Positions 16,452-25,216 of a stretch of DNA of 64,000 nt are shown here, one piece after another. Positions within the stretch are counted from its first letter, which is position 1. Every line of letters starts with the position of its first letter. Source of the DNA: Lactobacillus sp. (lineage in GTDB: Bacteria; Bacillota; Bacilli; Lactobacillales; Lactobacillaceae); contig NZ_JAAVAU010000005.1 in assembly GCF_014803895.1 (NCBI RefSeq), forward strand, positions 56,431 through 120,430, written 5' to 3'. The notes under the pieces were generated by a model. The model was given only the letters and a program-made list of their open reading frames with translations. It did no database searches and was not told the origin of the DNA. Position numbers and translations under genes: made by a program.

Positions 16452-17396
16452 TTACTTCTCTATTTTAGGAGGTGCATTTTTTTGTCGTAAATAAATATTA
16501 TTAATAAGTAAGGCGATTATGGTCAAAACACACCCTCCAATCTCTGCATTTGTAGTTGCATATCCAGTCATTGCTGTAATTATGAATGCGGTGATCGGTT
16601 CAATATTCATAAACAAAATACCATTAACTGGTCCTAAGTAGCGATTTCCTAAATTCCAAGCAAATACGGCAATTATTCCAGCCAGGCTAATCATATACAA
16701 CAAAGAACCACGAATCGAAATTATTAAATCTAAGCTTGGTACCTTAATTATTCCTATCAGAGTAAGAATAATAGTTAGCATTGCTACAGAAAGAACACCG
16801 TACATAGTAGTCAAAGTAGAATATCTTAAAATTGACCAACTTTTAAAGTTTTCTCCACCCATAGTAAATAATACCCAACATAAATCAGCTAAAAAAATTA
16901 ATAAGGTTGCGACTAATAAAGTACTACCACCTTGAATAAGAGAATTGGGGTCTCCCTTTGTTACTACTAAAAAAACACCAATAAAAGCTAAAATCATGGA
17001 TAAAAAGGAAATCAAACTAGGTTTCTTTCCTTTAAAAATCCACGCAATAATTGCCGTAATTAATGGTTGAATTGCCATCATTACAGACGCAATCAATGAA
17101 CCAGACTTTCCTGCTGTATGTTGGCCCCAAAATACTAATAAGTTAAAGCCAGCAAATGCAAAAGTTCCCAACAACCATAATTTTAAAAAATTTCCATCAG
17201 GGTTTAATGATTTTGGACCTTCAACAATTATTAATAAAATTGTAAAAATAATTGCTACACTACCATATCTAAATAAAGTAAAATACACTGGATCTATTTT
17301 TTGCAAGGTAGGAGTCATTACTGGAAACATTCCTCCCCATGAAACAGTGGCGACTAAACATAGAATTATTCCCAATATATACTGTTTGGTTTTCAT
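16452..17396 (-). CDS. EamA/DMT-family transporter
   Basis: 314-residue protein with ten hydrophobic helices arranged as two EamA repeats (GMFPVMTPTLQKIDPVYFTLFRYG in the first, AWNLGNRYLGPVNGILFMNIEPITAFI in the second). DMT carriers export amino acids or other metabolites; substrate unknown. The ATG at 17396 is preceded by GAAAG. It lies between gap and the trxA operon, all on the minus strand, with a terminator separating it from gap. Confidence 0.88.
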   Translation of the reverse strand: MKTKQYILGIILCLVATVSWGGMFPVMTPTLQKIDPVYFTLFRYGSVAIIFTILLIIVEGPKSLNPDGNFLKLWLLGTFAFAGFNLLVFWGQHTAGKSGSLIASVMMAIQPLITAIIAWIFKGKKPSLISFLSMILAFIGVFLVVTKGDPNSLIQGGSTLLVATLLIFLADLCWVLFTMGGENFKSWSILRYSTLTTMYGVLSVAMLTIILTLIGIIKVPSLDLIISIRGSLLYMISLAGIIAVFAWNLGNRYLGPVNGILFMNIEPITAFIITAMTGYATTNAEIGGCVLTIIALLINNIYLRQKNAPPKIEK

Positions 17397-17411
17397 TTCA
17401 ATAACTTTCTA

Positions 17412-17445
17412 AAAAATCGACTTCTTACTTAAGAAGCCGATTTTT
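17412..17445 (-). terminator. Terminator after gap
   Basis: AAATCGGCTTCTTA/TAAGAAGTCGATTT read on the minus strand, then T; it ends the gap transcript before the EamA gene. Confidence 0.85.
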
Positions 17446-17492
17446 AAATTCATTCTTCAATTTAAAATAAAAAGTACTACTGTTTCCTTTAA

Positions 17493-18503
17493 CTAAACGG
17501 TTTGTGCTAAAACATCTAAAGTACGTACCATTTGAGAAACAAATCCATTTTCGTTGTCGTACCAAGAAACAGTCTTAACAAGTTGCGTATCCCCAGCTGT
17601 AGTTACTTCAGTTTGAGTTGGATCAAATATTCCACCAAATGTAGTACCTACAATATCGCTAGAAACAATACCATCATCGTTATAACCAAAAGATGGATTA
17701 TTTTCAGTATACTTCTTAATCGCAGCATTAACTTCTTCCTCAGTAACCTTCTTATCCAAAACAGTTACTAATTCAGTTTCTGATCCATCACGAACTGGAA
17801 CACGCTGAGCATGACCTTTAAGCTTACCGTTAAGTTCTGGAATAACTAATCCAATTGCCTTTGCAGCACCAGTTGAATGAGGAATTGTGTTTTCTGCGGC
17901 AGCACGTGCAGCGCGCACATTACCTGCAGGACTATCTTGCAACTTTTGAGAGGATGTATAAGCATGAATAGTAGTCATTGTACCTGCTTTAATACCAAAT
18001 TCCTTGTTAAGGTAATAAGCAAGTGGTGCTAAAGAATTAGTGGTGCATGAACCTGCGGAAATAATCTTATCATCAGGAGCAATCGTATCATGATTAATGT
18101 TATATACAATTGTCTTCATGTCACCAGCTGGTGCGGAAATCAAGACTTTCTTTACTCCTGCATCAAGGTGAGCCTGTGACTTTTCCTTTGAAGTATAAAA
18201 GCCTGTACTTTCAATTACCAAATCAACACCATCATTATTTACCCATGGAATTTGACTAGCATCCTTATAAGCATAAACAACAATCTTTTTACCATCTACA
18301 TATATTGCATCTTCATCAGCCTTAACATCACCCTCAAAAGTACCATGAATAGTATCATACTTAAATAGATGAGCAAGCATCTTAGGGGAAGTTAAGTCAT
18401 TAATTGCTACAACTTCAATATTTGGATTGTTAACTTTAAGAATTCTTCTCAAAGTTAAACGACCAATTCTTCCAAAACCATTAATACCAACTTTAACAGT
18501 CAT
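17493..18503 (-). CDS. gap: Glyceraldehyde-3-phosphate dehydrogenase, stand-alone copy
   Basis: 336-residue NAD-dependent GAPDH. Rossmann motif [10 protein letters not shown] at 7-16, catalytic SCTTN with Cys153, His180 in HAYTSSQ, and the C-terminal SWYDNENGF. The second cysteine of the usual CTTNC is serine, as is common in lactobacilli. It is not in the usual cggR-gap-pgk-tpi operon; it stands alone between a LysR gene and an EamA transporter. Its promoter carries the same element as the thioredoxin and DsbA promoters. Inference: a second, stress-regulated GAPDH. Confidence 0.93.
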   Translation of the reverse strand: MTVKVGINGFGRIGRLTLRRILKVNNPNIEVVAINDLTSPKMLAHLFKYDTIHGTFEGDVKADEDAIYVDGKKIVVYAYKDASQIPWVNNDGVDLVIESTGFYTSKEKSQAHLDAGVKKVLISAPAGDMKTIVYNINHDTIAPDDKIISAGSCTTNSLAPLAYYLNKEFGIKAGTMTTIHAYTSSQKLQDSPAGNVRAARAAAENTIPHSTGAAKAIGLVIPELNGKLKGHAQRVPVRDGSETELVTVLDKKVTEEEVNAAIKKYTENNPSFGYNDDGIVSSDIVGTTFGGIFDPTQTEVTTAGDTQLVKTVSWYDNENGFVSQMVRTLDVLAQTV

Positions 18504-18535
18504 CTTTATTACCTCTTTCTATCATTCTGTTAATC

Positions 18536-18562
18536 ACTTACTTTTTACAAGTTTATATTACC
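18536..18562 (-). promoter_or_regulatory. Shared operator-like element upstream of gap
   Basis: ACTTACTTTTTACAAGTTTA followed by TATTACC matches 16342-16368 with few differences and 20909-20938 more loosely. It lies 33-59 bases upstream of the gap start. Confidence 0.6.
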
Positions 18563-18636
18563 TGGAATATTTATCTTTGAGAATAAACAAGTTAGAATAA
18601 GGGGTATAACTTTTAGTTAACTATAGAGGTGAAAGT

Positions 18637-19515
18637 ATGATAGATTCTTTAAATATAGACTTACTCCAAGTCTTCATAACCGTTAGTGAACATAATAGTA
18701 TTAATAAAAGCAGCGAAATCTTACTTTTATCGCAGCCAGCTATCAGCAAAAAAATTAAGCAACTTGAAGAATATTTTGATACAAAATTATTCACTCGCAC
18801 ACCGCAAGGTATGAAATTAACTCCTACAGGGAAAACATTTTATTCTAAAGCTAAAGTTGTATTAGAAGATTTTCAATCTCTACATAATATTGAAAAAGAA
18901 GACACCCCACTATCAAAAATTAGAATTGGATCACTCGATAATATCGCTTCAATTCATTACCCTGATTTCTTTAAGACAGCTCTGTTTAAAGCACGTTCAT
19001 TAAAACTCTCCAATGAAGTACTTGACTTGGTAGATCCCTTTAATGAAGAAAAAATAGATTTAATATTTCTTGATTCCCAATTTTCTCGTTTATTAACAAT
19101 TAACTATGAAGAGAAATTTTTATATTCAGAACCATATGTAGTAGTCTATTCAGATAATAATCAAGTTTTAAAAAATACTAAAAAAGATATTTTAACCAGT
19201 CAAGATTTGCAAAAATTAAATCTTATTATGCACCCCAAATTATGCCCAGTTCATGATAAATTAGTATCTATTTTTACTGAATCAAGACTAAGCTTGCCAG
19301 AAATTTACGAAGTAGATTTTGTAGAATCTCGTATTTCCTTAGTCGCTATTTCTGATTTAATCACGATTTTACCCAAATCACTAGCAGAGAGAAAAATTCA
19401 AAATAATTCTAGTTTGCACCTCAAAAAATTAGACACTCCTTTTATTAGAAACGTTTCTATTTTTGGTAATAATAAAGTCAATTTAGATAAAATTTATCAC
19501 TCTATCGAAAATTAA
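18637..19515 (+). CDS. LysR-family transcriptional regulator
   Basis: 292 residues: N-terminal winged helix (LLQVFITVSEHNSINKSSEI, SQPAISKKIKQLEEYFDTKL, RTPQGMKLTPTG) and a LysR substrate-binding domain of normal length. It is divergent from gap, which makes gap its most likely target; the inducer is unknown. A GAGGTG ribosome binding site precedes the ATG. Confidence 0.9.
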   Translation: MIDSLNIDLLQVFITVSEHNSINKSSEILLLSQPAISKKIKQLEEYFDTKLFTRTPQGMKLTPTGKTFYSKAKVVLEDFQSLHNIEKEDTPLSKIRIGSLDNIASIHYPDFFKTALFKARSLKLSNEVLDLVDPFNEEKIDLIFLDSQFSRLLTINYEEKFLYSEPYVVVYSDNNQVLKNTKKDILTSQDLQKLNLIMHPKLCPVHDKLVSIFTESRLSLPEIYEVDFVESRISLVAISDLITILPKSLAERKIQNNSSLHLKKLDTPFIRNVSIFGNNKVNLDKIYHSIEN

Positions 19516-19518
19516 CAC

Positions 19519-19553
19519 AAAAAAACGAAATTCAAAATGAATTTCGTTTTTTA
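19519..19553. terminator. Bidirectional terminator
   Basis: AAAAAACGAAATTC pairs with GAATTTCGTTTTTT; it serves the LysR gene and the convergent MBL gene. Confidence 0.9.
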
Positions 19554-19566
19554 TCTATTAGCTTAA

Positions 19567-20214
19567 TCAGCAAAAAATCCCATATTCTTCTTCTAATAAA
19601 TCACGTACCTCTTGGACTGTCATCGGAGCTGTATGTCCATTAAATAAGTAAGTATCGTTAGGTAATTTACAAATTTTATTAGTAATTGAGTTTAAAATTT
19701 CCTTTTCATCACCTTTTGGGAATTCAGTTAAGCCGATGTCATTGTTGTAAATCATATCTCCAACTAAAGCAAATTTATATTTTTCAGAATAAAAAATCTG
19801 TGAATCGGGTGTATGTCCCGGCGTAGTTATACATTTTAGAGAAAAACTGTTTTGATACCCAGATATTACTTCTCCATCATAACTATATTCAATACTACTC
19901 GGCCATTTTACATGTTGATGATACCGAGCTGCTAAGTTTAATTTATCATTATCCATAAAGCCAACAGCATTTTTATTCATCACAACAGGTACATTCAAAG
20001 CATCGGATACTTCAGCTGCAGCATAGGAATGATCAAAGTGTCCATGGGTAAGTAAAATTTTATCAATTATCCATCCCTTTGTACGAACTTTATCTATTAA
20101 TTTTTTAGGTTCCGCACCAGGATCAATTAAAAATCCATGTTTAGTTTCTTCATCAATAAAAAAGTAACAGCTAGTTTGAAAAACATTTACAACTGGTTGC
20201 ATTAATAATTGCAT
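19567..20214 (-). CDS. Metallo-beta-lactamase-fold hydrolase (glyoxalase II-like)
   Basis: 215 residues with the binuclear zinc motif THGHFDH (His57, His59, Asp61, His62), TPGHTPDS (His), GDMIY (Asp) and FNGHTAP (His), the order of glyoxalase II/persulfide-dioxygenase-like enzymes. It would hydrolyse a thioester or act on a persulfide; exact substrate unknown. Its start overlaps the stop of the DsbA-like gene (TAATG), with GAGG inside that gene as ribosome binding site, so the two are translationally coupled. This supports a role in thiol stress. Confidence 0.88.
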   Translation of the reverse strand: MQLLMQPVVNVFQTSCYFFIDEETKHGFLIDPGAEPKKLIDKVRTKGWIIDKILLTHGHFDHSYAAAEVSDALNVPVVMNKNAVGFMDNDKLNLAARYHQHVKWPSSIEYSYDGEVISGYQNSFSLKCITTPGHTPDSQIFYSEKYKFALVGDMIYNNDIGLTEFPKGDEKEILNSITNKICKLPNDTYLFNGHTAPMTVQEVRDLLEEEYGIFC

Positions 20215-20873
20215 TATTTTTCCTCGATTGCTTCTTTTTCAAGAGCTTCTTCAATTGCCTTTTTAAATACTTCTTTAGGCTGTGCACCCATATAGCCCTT
20301 GCTATCAATAACAATGAAAGGTACAGCATGAACCCCATTACTTTGAATAAAGTATTCATCTGCTACAACTTTATCATGATAGTCAGTACTCTTTAACAAC
20401 TTCTTTACCTCTACTTCATCAAGACCAGCTTGAGTTGCTATATCAATTAAAACATCATGATCAGCCAATTTTCGGTTATCACTAAAATATGCTTTAAATA
20501 ATAAATCTGACAACTTCTTGGTTAACTTTGGATCATTTTTAGTATCTTTTACCCACTGGGTAAGACGATGTGCATCCATAGTATTGGTATTCAAAGTTGA
20601 AGCATACTTGAAATCTAAACCTTCACCTTTACCCATTTGTGAAATTCCTTCAATTTTATCAGCAGCTTCTGCCTTAGTTAGACCATACTTAGCTGCAAAT
20701 CGATCTAAAGTTGTTTCTGTAACTTCATTTGGAGCATCAGGGTAAAGTTGAAATGCGTGAAGATCCCAAATTACTTTATCTTCTACACCTAACTCATCAA
20801 TAATATTCTCAATTCTTTTATCTGCAATGTAGCAAAACGGACAAGCGTAATCTGACCAAATTGTAATTTCCAT
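20214..20873 (-). CDS. DsbA-family (FrnE-like) thiol oxidoreductase
   Basis: 219-residue cytosolic protein, no signal peptide, with CPFC at residues 11-14 in the thioredoxin strand ITIWSDYACPFC, a helical insertion, and the cis-proline region NGVHAVPFIVI. FrnE-like proteins are 2-hydroxychromene-isomerase/DsbA-fold enzymes induced by disulfide or diamide stress. ATG 20873 follows GAGG by 9 bases; an earlier GTG overlaps that site. It is divergent from the HxlR regulator and coupled to the MBL hydrolase. Confidence 0.9.
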   Translation of the reverse strand: MEITIWSDYACPFCYIADKRIENIIDELGVEDKVIWDLHAFQLYPDAPNEVTETTLDRFAAKYGLTKAEAADKIEGISQMGKGEGLDFKYASTLNTNTMDAHRLTQWVKDTKNDPKLTKKLSDLLFKAYFSDNRKLADHDVLIDIATQAGLDEVEVKKLLKSTDYHDKVVADEYFIQSNGVHAVPFIVIDSKGYMGAQPKEVFKKAIEEALEKEAIEEK

Positions 20874-20908
20874 ACGTACATACCTCACTAAATTTTTATT
20901 TATCTTGA

Positions 20909-20999
20909 TTTACTTATTTTTTACAAGTATCATTTTACATGTAGATATGTATTATACAAGTATGCACTTTTTTATTACCTAGTATCTAAAAAGTAACTA
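20909..20999. promoter_or_regulatory. Divergent dsbA-like / HxlR promoter block
   Basis: The left half (20909-20938) resembles elements at 16342 and 18536. The right half (20954-20999) is 44/46 identical to 16383-16428. It lies between the divergent DsbA-like and HxlR genes, the position expected for autoregulation by the HxlR protein. Confidence 0.65.
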
Positions 21000-21011
21000 A
21001 TGGAGGAAAAT

Positions 21012-21344
21012 ATGGACGAAGAAGCATTATCAAAATTTAAACAAATTGATATGGAAGGATTTAATCAGGCCTTGTCTTTAATATCAGGTAAATGGAAAAT
21101 GAATATTCTTTTTGCGCTTTCAAAATTGGGCACAATGAGATATGGCGAAATTAATCATGTCTGTGGTCGGATAACTCACAGAGTTCTATCAGAAAAATTA
21201 AAAGAGTTAGAGAGTAATGGACTTATTATGCGAAAGGTATATCCAGAAATTCCTCCTAAAGTTGAATATTCTCTAACCAAAAAAGGAAAAACCCTTCTTC
21301 CCATCTTGCAAGATATCTGTAATTGGGGACAGGATAATTTTTAA
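21012..21344 (+). CDS. HxlR/YodB-family redox-type transcriptional regulator
   Basis: 110-residue winged-helix protein: LISGKWKMNILFALSKLGTMRYGEI, THRVLSEKLKELESNGLI, and PKVEYSLTKKGKTLLPIL are textbook HxlR. It has two cysteines, Cys51 in the recognition region and Cys103 near the C terminus; the N-terminal Cys of B. subtilis YodB is absent. Family members sense quinones, aldehydes or disulfide stress. GGAGG places the start at 21012 rather than an ATG 12 bases upstream. Likely controls the DsbA-like, trxA and gap promoters, which share sequence blocks. Confidence 0.9.
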   Translation: MDEEALSKFKQIDMEGFNQALSLISGKWKMNILFALSKLGTMRYGEINHVCGRITHRVLSEKLKELESNGLIMRKVYPEIPPKVEYSLTKKGKTLLPILQDICNWGQDNF

Positions 21345-21364
21345 TAATAAATTTTAAAGATTAA

Positions 21365-21404
21365 TACACGCAATTGTTAATATACAATTTGCGTGTTTTT
21401 ATAT
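21365..21404 (+). terminator. Terminator after the HxlR gene
   Basis: ACACGCAATTGT pairs with ACAATTTGCGTGT with one bulge, then TTTTT. Confidence 0.8.
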
Positions 21405-21467
21405 ATGGCAAAATGATAGCCTTTTCATAAATATAATTAACTATGCTTTATTGCTCTATATTGATAA

Positions 21468-21535
21468 TTCGTGTTTACAAATAAAAATATGAATGATAAA
21501 CTATTTTAGTATTGTTATTACTTATAAAACACGAA
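21468..21535. promoter_or_regulatory. Inverted PurBox-like pair upstream of a purine permease
   Basis: TTCGTGTTT (21468-21476) and AAACACGAA (21527-21535) form a 9-bp inverted pair 50 bases apart; the second extends to AAACACGAACATT, close to the PurBox recognised by Gram-positive PurR. No purine riboswitch core was seen. Spacing is longer than in the usual PurBox pairs. Confidence 0.4.
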
Positions 21536-21558
21536 CATTTTATTATTTGGAGGAAAAC

Positions 21559-22866
21559 ATGGACTTTATTAGTAAGTACTTTAAACTGGATAGCTTAGGT
21601 ACTAGCATAAAAACTGAATTTATCGCTGGATTAACTACTTTCATCAGTATGTCATACATTCTTTTTGTTAATCCTAGCGTTTTAGGTGCTAGTGGGATGA
21701 ATACCGGTGCCGTTTTTACTGCTACTGCTCTTTCTGCCGCACTTGGTACAGCAATTATGGGGATTGTGGCTAACTATCCAATTGGGGAAGCACCTGCATT
21801 AGGTATTAATGCCTTCTTTGCTTATACCGTTTGTATAGGAATGAAAGTATCTTGGCAAACAGCTTTAGCTAGTGTATTTGTAGCTTCCATTATCTTTATT
21901 ATCATTACAGCTTTAAAGTTACGTGAAAAAATTATCGATTCTATTCCAGCTGACTTAAAATTTGCCATTTCTTCTGGTATTGGATTATTTATTGCTTTCT
22001 TAGGTCTTCAAAATGGTGGTTTAATTGTTGCAAATAAATCAACTTTAGTTGGATTAGGCTCTCTTCACAACCCACTTGTCTGGATTACAATTTTTGGACT
22101 TTTTGTAACTATTATCTTAATGATTTTAAACGTTCCTGGTGCTATCTTTATAGGAATGGTCGCTGCGTCAATCTTCGGTATCTGTACTGGTCAAATTGCT
22201 CTTCCACATAAAGTAATTTCAATGGCTCCTAGCCTAGCACCAACTTTTGGCCAAGCTGTTTTTCACTTAAAAGATATTAATTCACTTCAAATGTGGGTAG
22301 TCGTACTTACCTTCTTATTGGTTACATTTTTTGATACTGCTGGTACCTTAATTGGACTTGCTCAACAAGCAGGTTTCATGAAGAATAATAAGATGCCACG
22401 TGTTGGTAAAGCACTAGCTTCTGACTCAACTGCAATGTTATTTGGTTCACTATTTGGTACTTCTCCAGTTGGTGCTTATGTTGAATCAAGTGCTGGTATT
22501 GCTGTCGGCGGTCGTTCAGGATTAACTGCTGTCTTTGTCGCAATCTTCTTTTTAATTTCAATGATCTTTAGCCCATTATTGGGAGTCTTTACTACACAAG
22601 TCACAGCACCAGCGCTAATAATTGTTGGAGTTTTAATGGCTCAAAATACTGCTCATATTCACTGGAATAAGTTAGAAATTGCAATTCCTTCATTCCTTAT
22701 CTTGATTGGAATGCCCCTTGCATATAGTATCTCTGATGGTCTTGCTTGGGGAATGATTACTTATCCAATTTGTATGGTTGCTACCAAACGTGGTAAAGAA
22801 GTTACTCCAATGATGTGGGTATTGTTCGTTGTTTTCATAATTTTTCTATGGGTGTTAAATTTTTAA
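21559..22866 (+). CDS. NCS2/AzgA-type purine permease (copy 1)
   Basis: 435-residue carrier with about 12-14 helices, matching the AzgA (guanine/hypoxanthine/adenine:H+ symporter) branch of NCS2: TEFIAGLTTFISMSYILFVNP, APALGINAFFAYT, TFFDTAGTLIGLAQQAG, and SPVGAYVESSAGIAVGGRSG. The start is set by TTGGAGG before ATG 21559. A close paralogue lies at 23815 with a MerR regulator between them. The possible PurBox pair suggests control by purine availability. Confidence 0.92.
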   Translation: MDFISKYFKLDSLGTSIKTEFIAGLTTFISMSYILFVNPSVLGASGMNTGAVFTATALSAALGTAIMGIVANYPIGEAPALGINAFFAYTVCIGMKVSWQTALASVFVASIIFIIITALKLREKIIDSIPADLKFAISSGIGLFIAFLGLQNGGLIVANKSTLVGLGSLHNPLVWITIFGLFVTIILMILNVPGAIFIGMVAASIFGICTGQIALPHKVISMAPSLAPTFGQAVFHLKDINSLQMWVVVLTFLLVTFFDTAGTLIGLAQQAGFMKNNKMPRVGKALASDSTAMLFGSLFGTSPVGAYVESSAGIAVGGRSGLTAVFVAIFFLISMIFSPLLGVFTTQVTAPALIIVGVLMAQNTAHIHWNKLEIAIPSFLILIGMPLAYSISDGLAWGMITYPICMVATKRGKEVTPMMWVLFVVFIIFLWVLNF

Positions 22867-22879
22867 AATCAATCTATTC

Positions 22880-22908
22880 AAAAGTGCCTCAAATGAGGCA
22901 CTTTTTTC
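22880..22908. terminator. Bidirectional terminator
   Basis: AAAAGTGCCTCA pairs with TGAGGCACTTTT; it closes the permease and the convergent MerR gene. Confidence 0.9.
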
Positions 22909-22920
22909 TTACTAAAAAAA

Positions 22921-23658
22921 CTAACGAATCACTTCTAAACAATATGATTTTTTATTACAGTGCGGACAACGCAACTTTCTAAAACGTGGGGTATGAGCTG
23001 CAAAGAAAAATTGCTTAAAAGTTGGAATGAATTTAGTTCCACAATTCGGGCATATATAAGCTACGCAATCATAATATTTCTTTGCAAGCATAGTAGAAAA
23101 TATTAACAAAATTAGTACTAATATTCCTGCCATCACTTTTCCTAAGAGAAAGTGATGTTGAAGCAAGATATTAGTTATCAACATCATTCCAATAATTTCA
23201 AAGACTAAAATTCCAATACTAAAATAAATAGTTCTTCTTCTAAGCTGCGCAAGTTTAGTGTTCTTTTCCATAATTGCCGTAATGTCAGAAATCTTTTCTT
23301 TCTTTAATCTCCGCTTATGTAGAATTTCTTTAAAAACTAGTAATTTTTTCTGCTTCTTCTTTAAATTTTCAATTTCATCCTTATTATTGGCTATTTCCTG
23401 GGTAATTAATAATTCTAAGGATTGACTACTATTCTCTTCAGCAAGCAAGTGTTTAATTTTTTGAACTGAGAATCCTAAAGAGCGTAAATACAAGATTACT
23501 TGTAAATTTTCAATCTCATTTTCACTATAGATACGATAGCCATTTGTATCAATTTTGTTAGGTACGATGAGCTTTTTTTGCTCATAAAATCGTAACGCTC
23601 TAGGAGTCGTTTTTAATTTTTTAGCTACTTGCCCAATAGTATATTCTTCTTTTGACAT
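22921..23658 (-). CDS. MerR-family regulator with membrane helices and C-terminal zinc ribbon
   Basis: 245 residues with an unusual layout. An N-terminal MerR helix-turn-helix (YTIGQVAKKLKTTPRALRFY) is followed by a long basic coiled coil (~85-125), two hydrophobic helices (~140-195), and a C-terminal zinc ribbon with CPNC and CPHC. MerR proteins untwist promoters with long spacers, and its own promoter has exactly that form. Membrane anchoring plus a metal-binding tail suggests sensing at the membrane, but the signal is unknown. ATG 23658 follows GGGAGG by 7 bases. Confidence 0.83.
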   Translation of the reverse strand: MSKEEYTIGQVAKKLKTTPRALRFYEQKKLIVPNKIDTNGYRIYSENEIENLQVILYLRSLGFSVQKIKHLLAEENSSQSLELLITQEIANNKDEIENLKKKQKKLLVFKEILHKRRLKKEKISDITAIMEKNTKLAQLRRRTIYFSIGILVFEIIGMMLITNILLQHHFLLGKVMAGILVLILLIFSTMLAKKYYDCVAYICPNCGTKFIPTFKQFFFAAHTPRFRKLRCPHCNKKSYCLEVIR

Positions 23659-23681
23659 TACTCTTCCTCCCTTCAATTTTT

Positions 23682-23712
23682 AAAATACAGTCTTACCTAA
23701 GGTAAAGGTCAA
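23682..23712 (-). promoter_or_regulatory. MerR-type promoter with 19-bp spacer and internal dyad
   Basis: On the minus strand TTGACC (23707-23712) and TATTTT (23682-23687) are 19 bp apart. The dyad TTACC-TTA-GGTAA (23693-23705) fills the spacer. This over-long spacer with a central dyad is diagnostic of MerR-family control, here autoregulation. Confidence 0.75.
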
Positions 23713-23814
23713 GCAAAGAAATTCATTTTTTCTAAAATCAGCTTAAATTTTTGTGCTACACTAGTAACAATTAAGCAATTAGTTTATACAATAATTTAAT
23801 AATCGGAGGAAAAA

Positions 23815-25128
23815 ATGCAGACATTGAACAAAGTCTTTCATTTACAAGATGCTCATACCACTGTCAAACAAGAGTTAATTGCCGCATTAACTACATTTGT
23901 CAGTCTCTCCTACATCTTATTTGTTAACCCTAATATTTTAAGCGCTTCTGGAATTCCAAAGGGAGCTGCTTTTACAGTTACAGCCATTGCAACTGCTATT
24001 GGTTGTTTGCTTATGGGGCTAATAGCTAATTATCCTATTGCACTAGCACCAACCCTTGGTAGTGCTGCCTTTTTCTCATATACTGTATGTGCGGAAATGC
24101 ATATCAATTGGCAAACTGGTTTGGCAGCGGTGTTAGTTGCTTCAATTTTATTTATTTTGATTACTGTTTTAAAACTACGTGAAAAAGTTATTGATGCGAT
24201 TCCGCAGGATTTAAAATACGCAATTTCAGCTGGTATTGGTTTATTTATTGCCTTTATCGGTTTACAAAACGGTAAATTAATTATCGATAATAAGTCTTCT
24301 CTAGTTGGATTAGGTTCATTTGCTAACCATGATGTCTGGATTACCCTATTTGGTCTAATTTTGACAGTAATTTTGATGTCTGCCAAAGTTCCTGGATCAA
24401 TTTTTATCGGGATGATTATTACTGCTATCTTTGGCATGATTATTGGTAATATTCCGATGCCTCATGGTATTATCTCAAGTCCACCAAGTATAGCACCAAC
24501 TTTTGGTCAAGCTATATTCCATTTAAAAGATATTAACACACCCCAACTTTTCATGGTCGTCCTCACCTTCTTATTAGTTACCTTTTTTGATACCGCAGGT
24601 ACTTTGATTGGAATGACGCAGCAAGCTGGCTTAGTTGATAAAGATGGGAAAATTCCCCGTATTGGTAAAGCCTTTGCTTCTGACTCATTGGCTATGGTCG
24701 AAGGCTCAATTTTAGGTACGGCTCCACTTGGTACTTCTGTTGAATCTAGTGCTGGTATCGCTATGGGTGGTCGAACAGGACTAACCGCAATCTTTGTTGG
24801 TACTTTCTTCTTGATTGCAATGATTTTTAGTCCACTTCTTCAAGTTATTCCTACCACAGTCACAGCTCCAGCATTAATTATCGTGGGAGTCTTAATGGCT
24901 TCTAATCTTAAACATATTGACTGGGATAGTTTTGAAATCGCTGTTCCATCATTCTTAGTAGTTGTAGGAATGCCTCTTACTTACTCTATTTCTGATGGAT
25001 TAGCACTTGGAATGATCGCCTATCCAATTACAATGATTGCTGCTAAACGTTATAAAGAAGTAAGCCCAATGATGTATATCCTATTCATTATATTCGTGGT
25101 TTTCTTCTTAATAACTAATATGGCATGA
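23815..25128 (+). CDS. NCS2/AzgA-type purine permease (copy 2)
   Basis: 437-residue paralogue of the permease at 21559, with the same blocks (ELIAALTTFVSLSYILFVNP, TFFDTAGTLIGMTQQAG, SVESSAGIAMGGRTG). GINAFF is replaced here by GSAAFF, which may change base preference. A strong CGGAGG precedes the ATG. It is divergent from the MerR gene, which may control it. Duplication around the regulator is likely old, since the proteins differ throughout. Confidence 0.92.
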   Translation: MQTLNKVFHLQDAHTTVKQELIAALTTFVSLSYILFVNPNILSASGIPKGAAFTVTAIATAIGCLLMGLIANYPIALAPTLGSAAFFSYTVCAEMHINWQTGLAAVLVASILFILITVLKLREKVIDAIPQDLKYAISAGIGLFIAFIGLQNGKLIIDNKSSLVGLGSFANHDVWITLFGLILTVILMSAKVPGSIFIGMIITAIFGMIIGNIPMPHGIISSPPSIAPTFGQAIFHLKDINTPQLFMVVLTFLLVTFFDTAGTLIGMTQQAGLVDKDGKIPRIGKAFASDSLAMVEGSILGTAPLGTSVESSAGIAMGGRTGLTAIFVGTFFLIAMIFSPLLQVIPTTVTAPALIIVGVLMASNLKHIDWDSFEIAVPSFLVVVGMPLTYSISDGLALGMIAYPITMIAAKRYKEVSPMMYILFIIFVVFFLITNMA

Positions 25129-25147
25129 TATTTTTAAGATAATAATT

Positions 25148-25177
25148 AAGCCTTGTACGGTATAGTGCAAGGCTTTT
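25148..25177 (+). terminator. Terminator after permease copy 2
   Basis: AAGCCTTG pairs with CAAGGCTT around a 12-base loop, then TT. Confidence 0.75.
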
Positions 25178-25216
25178 ATAATGAATATAAAAATACGTTT
25201 TAAAGAAAGATTAATT

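Noticed and set aside
21405..21558. Purine riboswitch before the first permease
   Set aside because: The conserved loop and junction sequences of the purine riboswitch are absent; only a PurBox-like inverted pair was found.
24030..24437. 135-codon minus-strand ORF inside the second purine permease
   Set aside because: Antisense shadow of membrane-protein codons; no start signals.
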